Below the pieces are notes generated by a model that saw only the letters and a list, made by a program, of their open reading frames with translations, was not told the origin of the DNA and searched no databases. Position numbers and translations under genes: made by a program. Shown one piece after another: positions 47,240 through 58,990 of a DNA stretch of 64,000 nucleotides (the stretch's first letter is position 1; every line of letters starts with the position of its first letter). This DNA comes from Galerina marginata (lineage: Eukaryota; Basidiomycota; Agaricomycetes; Agaricales; Galerinaceae), in assembly GCA_023014335.1 (NCBI GenBank), contig JAECYW010000018.1:1240001-1304000 (forward strand). The letters are read 5' to 3'.

Positions 47240-49328
47240 ATTATGTACTTTGAAGTACAAAGAAAGGGAAAGATCTTGTCGTATCCAAGGTTTTCGGTGA
47301 CATTCAAGCGGTCAAAATTCAAAGACTGACCGTGGGAATCCGTAAAACGAATAGCTTTTCCAACCCAGGTTTGGAAATTTGGCGTCTTATCACTATCCCC
47401 CCCCTCTTCTCTCCGTTATGCGTGTACCGGCACATGGCCAGGGCAGGAATGACATACGAGCCCCGTGCGCTGTGATGCAGGTGAGGCCAAGTTTAGCAGC
47501 GACAACGATGCGGACGTGGACGAAGACGACGTTAGATCCGATGACAACGACCGTGGGCTGCAGACTCTCCCAACGCCCTCAAGGAAGACGGGCAGGCTAA
47601 GCTTGCCAACAGACGACGACGACCTGGTCATTATCGATGTGCGTCTCCTCTGGTTCTAGTCCTGGAACTTTGATATCAACACTTCTCACAAGGCGAATCC
47701 CCCTGCAAGATGCACACCTCTACCACTGGCGCAGACGTAAGCTCGGCTGGAAGTGGCAGTATGGATTCACTTGCCATTGAGAACGACCTTATCTTGAGCC
47801 TACGGAACCCGAAGCTAGAGCTAGCGCTGGACAGCATGGACGCTGGGCAACGATTACTAGTGAGTATCGGCTTGAGGGTCTAGGTAAGGCAATCAGCTTA
47901 CCGTCAATCTTTTGTAGCTAAACTACTTTGTTATATATGTTCCTCATAGCTACTAATAACCTCCTTAAGTTGCTCTCGAACTGCATCCAGTAAAATTCCA
48001 AGTCAGCGGACAGCGTACCGACTTTATACGATCGAGTTCCATAGTCTCGAGGTTGACGACATACTTGACACTATTGAACTATTCAGTAAGCCCTCCCGTT
48101 TTCTCGCATTAGTCAGGTTAAGGATATTCGTTCAACCAGAAAACATTGATATATGCATACTGGTACGTTATTTTTCTTCTTTCCTCGACTAAACTCCTGA
48201 TATTTTTTTAATTTCTATTGAAGAAAGCTGAGATCCCTTCGCTCAGCGTATAAAAACGGTAGACGACTCAATTAATACCGACTAATGACCGTCAAACCGT
48301 CATTCAAGCCACGCTGCTCTGAATCAAAGTCACAAATTGATGCATCTCCTTTAACCGAGAAGCCGTACAACCGCAGTCCGTTATACACGATAAATGTATG
48401 CTTTTCATCGTTTTCTAGGTATTCATTCATGCAACTTACGGTGCGGGTGCTTTTAGTCTCGAGCGAACGCGGACAGAGGGAGCAAACATTTGGATTGATC
48501 GCATTCTGTAAGCTTCCTACCTCGCTCTTTACTTCTTGCGTGTAATTGATATCTTTCCTCGAGATTCACTATAGTCATCCTTTTCAATAGTGGCGAGTGT
48601 AATGGACGAAGATCTGCTCTTTAACACGCGTGCAGCTCGTGAAACGTCGGTTCTTGTCACGATGGGAATTAGGGCGTGGTCATCGAGCTCTTAAGGTGAA
48701 TACGAGTACTGCTTTAACTAAATTTAGGTTCGTAATACTACACCCGTCCATGTAGTGTTCAACTTCCAAGATCAATTCTAGGGTTGTGCTGCGCCGTACT
48801 GAGGTCAGAGTCGTAGTTTCGAACTGCGCATGTACTGGTCAGATTTTCAGGAGTGGCTGCGCACTTCGCCTGAAGAAATTCGTTATCAAGCAGGGACCCG
48901 TACACTCATAACATGGGCGACAATTGTGCGGGACTGCGGCTCACGACGGTACATATTGATGACTGTCGATCACGCCTCCCCAAGCTCTGATTGAAATTCG
49001 CGGTACGAGGTGTCTGTACATACAAACCATACTGTGCAACTGTGTGATGGTGCGCAGCTCCACTTGACACGACCTACATGCCCTGATCAAGGCCACCAGT
49101 AAAGGCCACTAGTAACGGATGGCCAACGAAGGGCAAGAGTCCGCCAAAATTTCAGTTATCCAGGATAGTTCGTGAATATAGCTTCCTCAGCTACTTCCTC
49201 TACTACTCTTGTCTTCTTTCTCACCTCCAGAATAGTCGTCTTAGACGTATAGCTCGTATTTACCCCGAAGTTTACGGGATTACCAGGTTACGTACTTCAA
49301 GCCTTCACGGACTTACTGTCGGCGTGAA
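47240..49328. repeat. peroxidase-unit 5' flank, copy 2, with a gene-like remnant
   Basis: Second copy of the flank seen at 41580-44730. It preserves better coding-like segments on the plus strand. At 47465-47640 there is an acidic stretch (KFSSDNDADVDEDDVRSDDN, later LSLPTDDDDLVIID) before a gtgcgt donor. At 47710-47860 SSAGSGSMDSLAIENDLILS runs up to a gtgagt donor. At 47995-48090 RTAYRLYTIEFHSLEVDDIL runs up to a gtaagc donor. These look like successive exons of one unknown gene. I could not find its start or end, and copy 1 of the same region is more decayed. Confidence 0.45.
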
Positions 49329-49547
49329 CTCCCCGCTTTGTGAAATTGTGAGTGAACGGTGATTAGCGGCTTCAGGTCACTGAATTCAATCTCTTCTCAA
49401 TGATAGACGCTTCAGCCTTATCCCTGAAATCGGTGGATGTTGAGATGGTCGAGAGACAGGATTATACTTAGGTCCGTTGACAGTTCATAGATGATAACAT
49501 GTTGAAATGGATAAGCGCTTTACTTGGAGCGATGAAAGAATATAAAA
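49329..49547 (+). promoter_or_regulatory. promoter of peroxidase copy 2
   Basis: It contains the conserved ctccccgctttgtgaaattg block at 49329 and a TATAAAA at 49541-49547, 69 bases before the ATG at 49616, followed by the shared ttttgcctgggg. Confidence 0.55.
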
Positions 49548-49615
49548 GATGACATTTTGCCTGGGGTCATTCACAGGAATATCCGCTCAAGTGAAAGCAT
49601 TTACATCGACTCGAG

Positions 49616-51701
49616 ATGCCTACTACCGCTTTCCTCAGTTATATTCTCTGGATTTTCTTATACCCGTGATTTTATTCGTCTCAGCAGAGTATACCTGGCC
49701 GTCGGCACAGCATGATGCCCTTGAACAGTTTCTATACGAGGGCAACCATATAACCGATGACAACGTCGCTGGTTTGGCAGGTTTCTGCCTCCACAGGTTT
49801 CTTCCTGGGGCATTGCAAGCCGTCTACGTTCGCTGCTGAATGGGTACGCCTAGTAAGTGTATTCAACAATCAAAGGAATCGACGAGCCTGACATTTATGA
49901 TTAGGCGTACCATGATATGGCCACTCATAACGCCACTGACGGCACAGGAGGGTTGGATGCTTCGATCTTCTATGAGCTCGACAGACCAGAGGTAAAAGAC
50001 TCCGATATATAACGTTAAAATCCTAATCAATTTCTTATCTTACAGAATGTCGGTGCCGGAAACGTCAACTCGATTGGCGATTTCAAAGGTCATCCGAGCA
50101 AACTCGTATCTAGTGAGGGACATCCTATCTCGAAGTCGTTCCTTGAGACTGAACTACTCGCTTCGAAGGATCCGATATTATTGCCATGGGTGTTATCTGG
50201 GGCGTCGCAGCATGTGGTGGTCCTCCGATACCATTTCGATATGGGAGGAAAGACGCATTGAGAGCAGGACGATCATGGAGTTCCCAGAGCCAGCAGCAAG
50301 ATCTTGCTAGTCACATTGAAAGTTTCCGCCTTCAAGGATTCACACAGAAAGAAATGATTGGACTCGTCGCATGCGGTACATACTCTTGGAGGAGTCCGGA
50401 GCGTCGACTTCCAAGATATCGTTCCTGATCCATCAAATTCTAGTATCGCGACGTTCGACACTACCGTCCAGCTATGATCACCTCATGTACGAGTTCCTGC
50501 TAAGAAATTCCGTTGATGCTAATCCACCGTTTCAGTGTCACCGAATACTTAAACTCGTCCACCAAAAACCCCTTGATCAGGGTGCCATCAGGAAATATTA
50601 CGTTCGCATCAGATTTGCGAATATTTAGCAGCGACCAAAATGCCACCATGAAAGGGTATGTCGGACCATATTCCTATAAGCTATTAAATTCACTAAACGG
50701 TGTATTGTAGACTTAATTCCGAGACGTCTTTCTTCCAAACTTGCACGACTCTACTAGCCAAGATGATCGACACTGTGCCGTCAATTGTCCACCTGAGTGA
50801 TGTAGTCACCCTCCTTCCGGTGAAAGTCTCCGACGCCCAAATCACAGCGATCAATTCGCAGCTCGTTTTTATGGCGGACCTCAGAGTATTTCGCGTTATC
50901 CTGGGTAAACTTCTCCCTGTCTAATCGATTCTTTCAGGTGTCTTATCCTATTGACGCCGATCCTACGGCAGTGTCAGTAAAGTCCGGATGTTCTGGTGCG
51001 ACAGTCGTGGCCAATTCCAGAACTGCAATCGAGTCACCAATGTTGCATCGCTCCCATTCCTGGATTCAGCAGGCACATCTCCGTTAACCGATTCTTTGAA
51101 TATCCAGTTCGCTTTATACAGATTTAAGGTCCCGATTTCAGCCGCTCGATCTGTCTCGAAGTTCTGGTTTGAAATTGATGGTGTTGTCCACAACAATGGA
51201 GGCAAGGACTACCCAATGGGTCAAGACGAAGTGATATTTGTGCCGTGGTTGGGGAGCGTGGACCAGAGATTTCCGCAACCGGATCCAGCAAATCCGTCTG
51301 AATTTTTACCGACAAGCTATAACTTGGTTGTTGGTGTAAGTATTACCCTCTTAATTGCCTATACGTTCTAAGTTAATTAATTCCAGGTACGAAGCGAAAG
51401 TAATCCAAGTTCTGCTGTGATACACGCGTTGGATTTTACTGGGGGACAAAATGTCATACCACCTCTCCTGGATTCAGTGTTTCCATTGACCCGGAACGCA
51501 AGTCAAGTTGTCGCTGAGGGATATTCGTATTGGCAATCCCCCGTTATTGTGGATAAAGGAGCTCTTTTAACAGTAGGTTTAAAAGCAACGATCAAAGGGG
51601 TGGTGTATTCCGCAGACAATCTCGGTACTGGACACCTAGGCCCAAACGATTCTATCTTCTCCTTTCCTGTGTCGGTAGTCACTAACATCACAAGTTTTTA
51701 A
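49616..51701 (+). pseudogene. heme peroxidase, tandem copy 2, frame-disrupted
   Basis: Clear homologue of copy 1 along its whole length with the same exon-intron layout, starting MPTTAFLSYILWIF. Relative to copies 1 and 3, about ten bases are missing in the signal-peptide region (near 49655-49665), giving an early TGA. One extra base lies near 49820-49833. Three compensating insertions occur near 50275-50300. One extra base in ggtacatactc (about 50372-50384) falls exactly at the proximal-His motif. Later exons are open: 50988-51335 encodes MFWCDSRGQFQNCNRVTNVA and the final exon ends GPNDSIFSFPVSVVTNITSF. Splice sites are retained. Either a recent pseudogene or uncorrected indels in the assembly. 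Confidence 0.7.
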
Positions 51702-53681
51702 AATGGCATTTACTGTAGTGCAAGTAACGATACTTCGTTTCAAATTATCCACACAGCCGTCGCCAGTAAGATCACAAGTATTTAAAATCATATTTATTCC
51801 TACGTACCCATACTTCGTTTCAAATTGTCCATAGATAATCCAATGAGCGACGGTTCCAGTATCACAGCTACCAGCTTCAGCAGCCTTGTTAGCTTCAAAA
51901 TCAGAGGAAAGGACGTGGAAGGAGGAGTCAAGCAGCGACGAACCTCGAACTTTGAAGACGCGAGCAGCGGGAAATCGGATCATTCGGGATTTCAGAGAAG
52001 GATGACAAATCGAGCTCTGAACGTTCCGGCGGTTCCGCTTCCTGTTTTAGACGTCCGTCTCTCCGTCCGTCCCCTCCATCATCAAATTGGCCTGCTCAGG
52101 TTTGCATCTCGAGGACTATGCGTGCCAATGTCAGCATCAGCGCCAGAGAGGTGCTGGCTTGGTTAAGGGAACAGTACCCGGGTGCTGCAGCGAGAGTGAT
52201 TGACGCGGTACGTCTATCTGAACGTCGTCGACACCGTTTCTTTCGTCTGACTCTTAAATCATTGTTAGATCCTCGAGCTATTCTCCTCGATCTATTCCCA
52301 CCGACCCACCATGCCCTCTGGCTCAGAGTTCCTCGCTGCCCTAAAACTAGTCACGCATGCCGAGAACTGGAGCGAGGGCGGATGATTGTTGGCTTTCTTC
52401 CAGGGTGCGTCTTTCATGCAGAAATGTCGAAGCTGTCATACGGCGACAATGAAGAGCTGAAGACAGTGCCTCCATTCTCAAACAAAAAAATTGAAGGCCA
52501 GAAAGCTGAAAATGCCAGCAGCTGTCGTCAGCGAGGTACGGAATTTCGATCTCGCTTTTCCATGGCTGACTTCCTCACAGATGGTATTTTCTTTTGGCTC
52601 TCGAAATCTTTCCCGGGCGGTACACCCGCTTCCATGACATCGTTGCATGGTATGATATCGGTGGTCAACCAGACGGCGGTGGTTTCATCTTGATCTCGAA
52701 CAGGCGTGACCACGAATCGTCCTACTCAATCAAGAACGCCCCGCCTCGCCCACTTTATCTCGACCCAGACCCTAAGGATTCACTCTCGTCTAGGTAGCGC
52801 CGGCTCTCTTCGGGTATGTACAGGATCTTGGAGTTTTTTCCTTCGTTCACTGATGAAATCTTGAATGCACTAACAGTTTTACTTCTCTCACTGTCAGCGC
52901 CGCCGCCAGCTAGATCGCCGACCCTTTGATTCCAGCCGCTACCACGGGGTATGTCTCATTCTTCCATTCACGTCGCTCGACGACTGACTGTGATCCATTT
53001 ACCTCCAGCACTTCTCAGGCATCGGTCGCAGCGGGGTGCTCGAATATTTTAGCCCCGGGATGACGAGCTTAATCATTGCATACCTGTCAATAAAAGAGAA
53101 CTCGAAGGCGCCAGGTATGTGCCATTTTTACTTCTTTTTCTGCCCTTGCCCTTTAATGATCTTCACTAAAAGGCAGCGTCAATGATATCATGATGCGGGT
53201 TTGAATCACCTGGAAGTTTAAAGCACGTCTTCTCTCGCTGGAAACTTGTGGAGGTAAGCATCTACCCTTTCATTTGTTGCCGTTATCTGACAGGACCTTC
53301 CGCGACTCAGAGCGCTGCCAGAGTGGTTCTGCAAACCTCGTTGGTGTCTTCTGGATAGCTCAGCGTAGGTTTCATCCTTTGGGTTCTGTTATCGAGAAAC
53401 TCTCACTCATTCGATCTAGCAGGACCCACCACTAGCCAGTCTGCAACCAGGACAAGATGCCCTCCCTGAAGGCTGAAAAAGCGGAAACTCGACAATATTA
53501 CCGCCGAAGACGAAGACGAGCAAATAATAAGGTATCCGTTTGGGAGAAGAGCAGGTCTTCCTTCTCGCCTCTAGAAGTCGTCTTTACTTACATGGGTGCA
53601 TAGTTCGTGTTCACCCCGAAGTTTACGGGAATACCGGATTATATAACTCAAGACTTCACAAGGAATTATTTTCGGCATGGA
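51702..53681. repeat. peroxidase-unit 5' flank, copy 3, containing gene-like repeat unit C
   Basis: Unlike the other two flanks, this one carries the third copy (about 52100-53540) of the gene-like repeat seen at 30160 and 35260. It has plausible exons: about 52118-52206 (ISAREVLAWLREQYPGAAAR) ending at gtacgt, then about 52268-52380 (PSGSEFLAALKLVTHAENWS), and about 52594-52797 (RYTRFHDIVAWYDIGGQ, then ISNRRDHESSYSIKNAPPR). The frames are broken between pieces. No domain is recognised with confidence. The segment at 53280-53535 matches 32200-32520 of unit A. Confidence 0.5.
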
Positions 53682-53925
53682 CTCCCCGCTTTGTGAAGGC
53701 GTGAGTGAACGGCGATTAGCGGCCTTTGCTGCGCTTGATCAACCCAGAGTTTAGCGACAACAGGAGTCCGCTGCGGCGGGCTCCAGTAACCGTTAATCCC
53801 AGCTGAATGAAAGGCACTTAAATCATCATTCCTGAAATCCATATGCTTGAGAGCCATGGTTATAGGGTCTGTTGTCAGTACACGGGTAAAACACAATTAC
53901 CTGGAGCGACGAAAAGAATATAAAG
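53682..53925 (+). promoter_or_regulatory. promoter of peroxidase copy 3
   Basis: The conserved block ctccccgctttgtgaa is present at 53682, with small changes after it. A TATAAAG lies at 53919-53925, 44 bases before the ATG at 53969, followed by tttttgccta. Confidence 0.5.
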
Positions 53926-53968
53926 GGATGACTTTTTGCCTAGGATCACTCACAGTAACCGACACGAA

Positions 53969-56085
53969 ATGCCTATCACCGCTTATATTCTCTGGATATT
54001 CTTTATACCGCTGTCAAGCGTGATTTTACTTGTCTCAGCCGAGTATACCTGGCCGTCGGCACAGCACGACGCCTCGAACAGCTTCTATACGAAGGCACCC
54101 ATGTAACCTGGTGACAATGTCGCCGGTTTAGGCACGCTTCTGCCTTCCCAGATTTCTCCCTGGAGGAGACCAGCCATCCTCAGTCGCGGCTGAGTGGGTA
54201 CGCCTGGTAAGTGTATTCAAAATTCAAATGGTCGACGAGATTTGATCATATCACTAGGCATACCATGATATGGCCACTCATAATGCAACTGACGGTACAG
54301 GCGGGTTAGATGCTTCGATATTCTACTGAACTCGACAGACCAGAGGTAAAAAAATCCAATGTATCATTCTAAAATGCGACTCCGAATTTTCTAATCTCAC
54401 AGAACGTCGGTGCCGGAAACGTCAACACGGTCGGGGATTTCAAAGACCATTCAAGCAAACTCGTATCTAGTGAGAGACTGCTTAACTTCGAAGTCGTCCA
54501 TGAAGCTAAACTGCTCGATTCAAAGGGTCCGATATTATTGCGATGGGTGCCGTCTGGGCCGTGGCAGCATGTGGTGGTCCTCCGATACCATTCCGATACG
54601 GGAGGAAAGACGCCTTGAAAGCAGGACGATCTGGAGTTCCAGAGCCACAGCAAGATCTTGCCAGCCATGTAGAAAGCTTCCGCCTTCAAGGATTCACCCA
54701 GAAAGAAATGATTGGACTTGTCGCATGCGGACATACACTTGGAGGAGTTCGGGGCGTCGACTTTCAGGATATTGTGCCTGATCCATCGATTTCTAGTATC
54801 GCGACGTTCGATACTACGTCCGGCCTCGACTCAGCCTTCGATCACCTTATGTACGAATCCCTGCAGAGCAATTGGGGCAATACTAATGCAATGATTTAGC
54901 GTCACCCAATACTTAAACTCCTCCACTCAAAATCCTTTGATCAGGGTGCCGTCAGGAAATTCAACGTTTGCATCAGATTTGCGAATATTTAGCAGCGACC
55001 AAAATGCCACCATGAAAGGGTATGTCAAACCAAACATCTATATGCTATTTAATCCACTAATCGGTGTACTGTAGACTCAATTCCGAGACGTCTTTCTTCC
55101 AAACTTGCACGACACTACTAGCCAAGATGATCGACACTGTACCGTCAGATATCCACCTGAGTGATGTAGTCACCCTCCTTCCGGTGAAAGTGTCCAACGC
55201 CCAAATCACAGTGATCGATTCGCAGCTCGTGTTCATGACCGACCTCAGAGTACAATTGTTTTTATCGAACGTGGTGAATATGTCAATGTTTAATCGACTT
55301 TTCATCAGGTGGCCTTTCCGACTGGCATTAGTCCTACGGCAGCGAGTAAAGTCCAGATGTTCTGGTGCGACAGTCGTGGCGGATTCAAAAATTGCAATCG
55401 GGTCACCAATGTTGCATCGCTCCCATTCCTGGATGAACCAAGCACGTCTCCTTTAACTGATTCTTTGAATATTCAGCTCGTTTTGTACAGATTCAAGGCC
55501 CAGATTTCAGCTGCTCGATCTGTTTCCAAGTTTTGGTTTAAAATTGACGGTACTATTCACAACAATGGAGGCAATGGCTACCCAATACACCAAGACGAAA
55601 TCATATTTGTGCCGTCGTTGGGAAGCGTGGACCCGAAATTCCTTCAACCTGAATCCAGCAAATCCATCTGAATTTTTGCCGAGAAACTATAACCTGGTTT
55701 TTGGTGTAAGTGTCACCTTCTTGATCACCAATGCGTTCTGAAATATTCTGGTTGTGAATTTACTGCAGATAAGAAGCGAAAGCAAGCCAATTTCGGCGGT
55801 GATACATGCGTCTGACTTTACCGGTGGACTAAACGTCATACCACCTGCCTTGGATTCAGTATTCCCGTTGACCCGGAACGCGAGTCAAGTTGTTGCTGAG
55901 GGGTATTCGTATTGGCAATCGCCTGCTATCGAAGGATAAAGGAAGTCTTTTAACTGTAGATTTGGAAACAACGATCAATGGGGTCGTATATTCCGCAGAC
56001 AATCTTGGTACTGGACACCTAGGGCCCAGACGATTTTATCTTCTCCTTTCCTATGTCGGTAGGTCACGAACATCACAAGTTCGTA
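53969..56085 (+). pseudogene. heme peroxidase, tandem copy 3, multiple frame breaks
   Basis: Third homologue, starting MPITAYILWIFFIPLSSVIL. It has a one-base loss near 54072 and several indels through the rest of exon 1. An extra base near 54325 creates a TGA in ttctactgaac. Further extra bases lie near 55648, 55931 and 56030. The middle of the gene is well preserved: 54545-54850 encodes GLVACGHTLGGVRGVDFQD with the proximal His, and 55345-55670 encodes the beta-rich part. The intron positions match copy 1. The number of breaks makes a functional product unlikely unless the sequence is in error. Confidence 0.75.
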
Positions 56086-56665
56086 AATCGTATTTATTGC
56101 ACGTAATGATAACTCGCTTTGGGTTTTCCACCCAACTGTTTCGCGGCACTTAGAATCGAATCTTACTTTTCCCGGCTCCTGCCGGCCGCTAAATTTTTTT
56201 GTACCTATCCATTTTTTAGATTAAAGGGCTCAAAATTCTACTAAAAATTCCAAAGGCTATAGACTAATTCTATCAAATGTATCCTGTGCGAATCATATGA
56301 AAAATGCGACAAAACGAGGAAGCACCGTGCAATTTTGCCACTTTACAAAATACTAAGGGAGTTAAAGGATATATAACGTTGCGCCATCATTAAGCCTGGA
56401 TGTCAGTTGAGCAAACGTCGAGAAAAAAAGGCTTGCTTAAGCTTGGGTCGCAATTGGTCCGCAATGTTTGCGGAGGGGATTGAACAGGCACTGAAAGTAC
56501 CGTGATGATGTAATATTTCCTAATACATATATGTAGGGGCGTGCCTGAATACGTAGTTGGGTTGCTCAGCGCGTTCATACCGTATAAGTATAAGCCCTGA
56601 AACAAGGTTCTACACCGATACACTTTACATTGTATCCCTCATATTCAACCTGATTATCGCTCATC
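56086..56665. other. intergenic region upstream of the dehydrogenase
   Basis: About 580 bases, AT-rich. A gatatataac sequence near 56367 could be a TATA region for the SDR gene but is far from the ATG at 56666. No gene seen. Confidence 0.35.
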
Positions 56666-57813
56666 ATGGTCGCCAATCGTCGTGTTTGGTTCAGTGAGTT
56701 AACTGTCTTTCACCCTACATCACAAGTGACTTTCTTGCTCATTACCATTGACAGTCACCGGAGCTTCGGGAGGACTGGGAAAGGCTCTCACAGAGGCAGT
56801 CCTCGCTTCCGGGGAGTGCGTCGTCGCAACTGCGAGGAGAGTATCGGCCTTGGACGATCTCAAGCAACGCTATTCCGAATCTCAGCTGCTCATTCAAGCC
56901 CTCGATGTCTCCGTCAACGAACAGATCGATCAGGCATTCAAGAATCTTATTGACCACTTCGGAAGGCTTGACGTCGTTGTGAACAATGCTGGCTATGTTC
57001 ATATTTGTCACCTCTCACGCTCGTCATTAGAATTGACTAACGACTGGAATATCTAGGCCGTCTTTGGGGAAGTAGAAGGAATCCCAGAGAAGGATGCTAG
57101 AAAGGAATTCGACGTACAGTTCTGGGGACCTGTTTATATTTCCAAATTGGTTTGGACCTCCGCCATTGCAATATACATAGGGCTCTATGCTAATTACCGA
57201 ACCTTAGACTGCAAAGACCGTTCGCGAGGTAAATAAACCGGGCCAAGGAGCGATTATCTTCAATGTTAGCTCTGCTGGAGGCTTCAATGCCAATCCCGGT
57301 CTTGCATTCTACGCCTCCAGTAAGTTCGGTGAGTCAAGGGCTTGGATTTCCCTATCCGATTGTGATTTGACATCTTTTCTACATATAGCTCTAGAGGGCT
57401 TTACCGAGGCATTTAGCAAGGAGATGTTGCCGGAGTGGAACATCAAAGCCTGCATCCTCGAACCTGGAGGTTTCGAAACCGAATGGCGCAATGCAAGCAT
57501 CACGTTCGATCAGCACCCAGCTTATGCTGGAAATCCCGCCAGCTTCCGCTCCCTGAGATCGTCTATTACCATGCTTGGAGACCCAATCAAAGGAGCCAAA
57601 GCGATTGTGAAACTCTCTAACGAGCCTAAGCTCCCGATGCGCGTACAACTAGGGAGCGACTCTCTCGCGATCGTGAAAACTAAAGCTGAGATTGTCATTA
57701 GGGATGGGGAGAAGTTCGAGGAGATTTCGAGGATGAGCGACAAGGATGGGATGGATGGTGTTTCCTATGGCGACATGATCGTGAAGAAATTGAGAGAAAC
57801 TTCGAATAACTAA
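56666..57813 (+). CDS. short-chain dehydrogenase/reductase, 302 aa
   Basis: NAD(P)-dependent oxidoreductase of the classical SDR superfamily; substrate unknown. Exons: 56666-56693, 56755-56996, 57057-57149, 57208-57328 and 57389-57813. The joined frame is 909 nt. The cofactor motif TGASGGLG is at residues 11-18 and NNAG at 86-89. A catalytic Ser lies in NVSSAGG (142-143), and Tyr156 and Lys160 in YASSK complete the active site. The basic residues in TARR after the second strand suggest NADP(H) preference. The C-terminal segment after LEPGGFETEW is usual for the fungal 'oxidoreductase, short chain' group. Donors gttcat (56997) and gtttgg (57150) are atypical but needed to keep the SDR frame. 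No neighbouring biosynthetic gene suggests its pathway. Confidence 0.87.
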
Positions 57814-58199
57814 ACAATGTTGGTATTTCTTCACAATCCGAAAATTCGATCCACGCCTCTGTGTCTCGACTCACAGTTTGGGAGATTTTGGGAACACCTA
57901 GGCTACCATCGCGCACAATGAATACTCAAATACCTCATGAACAACGATGAACTTATGGCAAGTTTTGACGCCAGAATTATGCCAAGAGTAGAAAGTCCCA
58001 ATGAAATGACGCAAACTCCAATTACGCGGTGGTTCGAGGGACACTGTGTTGGGTGCGTGATATCCAGGGGGAAAATCAGCAAATAACCGATATTTTAAAT
58101 GCGATAAAACGACGAGGCGAAAGCGAGACGATAGGCAGCCATCCGAAGCGATCCAAGATGGGATTGTTACACGCCAGTGAAAAAGAAAGACAAAAATAG
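57814..58199. other. intergenic region
   Basis: About 390 bases downstream of the dehydrogenase with no supported gene. Confidence 0.35.
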
Positions 58200-58650
58200 C
58201 AGCGTGGGAACCCGCTCACAATTGCGCCTGACACAGCTGGCGCCGACCGCTATTTCTGAGAGAAAAAGCACTTAAAAACATGTCTTCTGTTTTTAACTAC
58301 TGTTTGTCAAGTAAATAGGAATTTTATTTGTTTCGAAAACAGCAGACAAACAGAAGATCCGTTTTCGGGATGTTTCTCAGACAAAAAGATCCCCTGTTTC
58401 TTTGATGTTTCTCCGCAAAACAGCCGACATAAAGTACTTGTTTTTTTTATCTGTTTCGCAAAAAAACATATCGTCTGTATATTCCAGTATTTCTCAAGGA
58501 AATAGAAGCTCTAATTATAATGGCTATTTCTCAAAGATATAGAAGTCCTTTATTGTAAACATACAGACAAAAAAATAGCACTAATTTATATTAAACAAAC
58601 AGAGATTAAAAAAAGATCTTCTGTTTCGAAAAGAAATAGTAAAAGAAACA
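58200..58650. repeat. AT-rich tract of repeated short hairpins
   Basis: Variants of a small inverted repeat, T-G/A-TTTC followed by GAAA-C/T-A, recur roughly every 30-60 bases. Examples are tgtttcgaaaacagc (58330), tatttctcaaggaaatagaag (58488), ctatttctcaaagatatag (58524) and ctgtttcgaaaagaaatag (58620). Flanks often carry cagac or cgac. The tract ends abruptly at a GC-rich sequence. It is unlike any other part of the window. Origin unknown; a MITE remnant or a hairpin minisatellite are both possible. Confidence 0.55.
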
Positions 58651-58990
58651 GCCAGCGCGCGCTGAGCGAGTCGCAAAGGACGCGATGAGCGCGTACTCCG
58701 CGACTCCCTCCGCGACGCACGCAGCGGCGCACGGAATCAGTACAAACGACGATCAAAAAAGGAGGGCGGCGGCGTATGCAACAAGGGTGAATGGTTGAGC
58801 GTCGGTCAAGAAAGTGGAAGCCGCGGCGCAGCGCGTCGGCGGTTCGAAGAAGGGTCGGAATGAGTATAAAGGTCGACCAATGAAGGAAGGCGTCGGCGTA
58901 TGGAACAAGGATAGGACCGAGCGTTGGCGCGTCGGTCAAGAAAGAAGAAGTTGCGACGCGGCGCGTCGGCGTCTCGAAGAGGAGCTAAGG
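58650..58990. repeat. GC-rich region with a 124-bp imperfect tandem duplication
   Basis: The block starting ggagggcggcggcgtatg at 58761 recurs as ggaaggcgtcggcgtatg at 58885, a period of 124 bases. Both copies share gtcggtcaagaaag and gcgcgtcggcg. The upstream part (58650-58740) is rich in gcgcg and gcgac. The second copy reaches into the last codons of the minus-strand gene at 58985. Minus-strand frames across it are translations of the repeat and are not called. Confidence 0.6.

Noticed and set aside
58586..58939. 117-codon minus-strand frame in the GC-rich region
   Set aside because: It spans the tandem duplication and hairpin tract and has only repeat-derived, Arg/Leu-rich composition.
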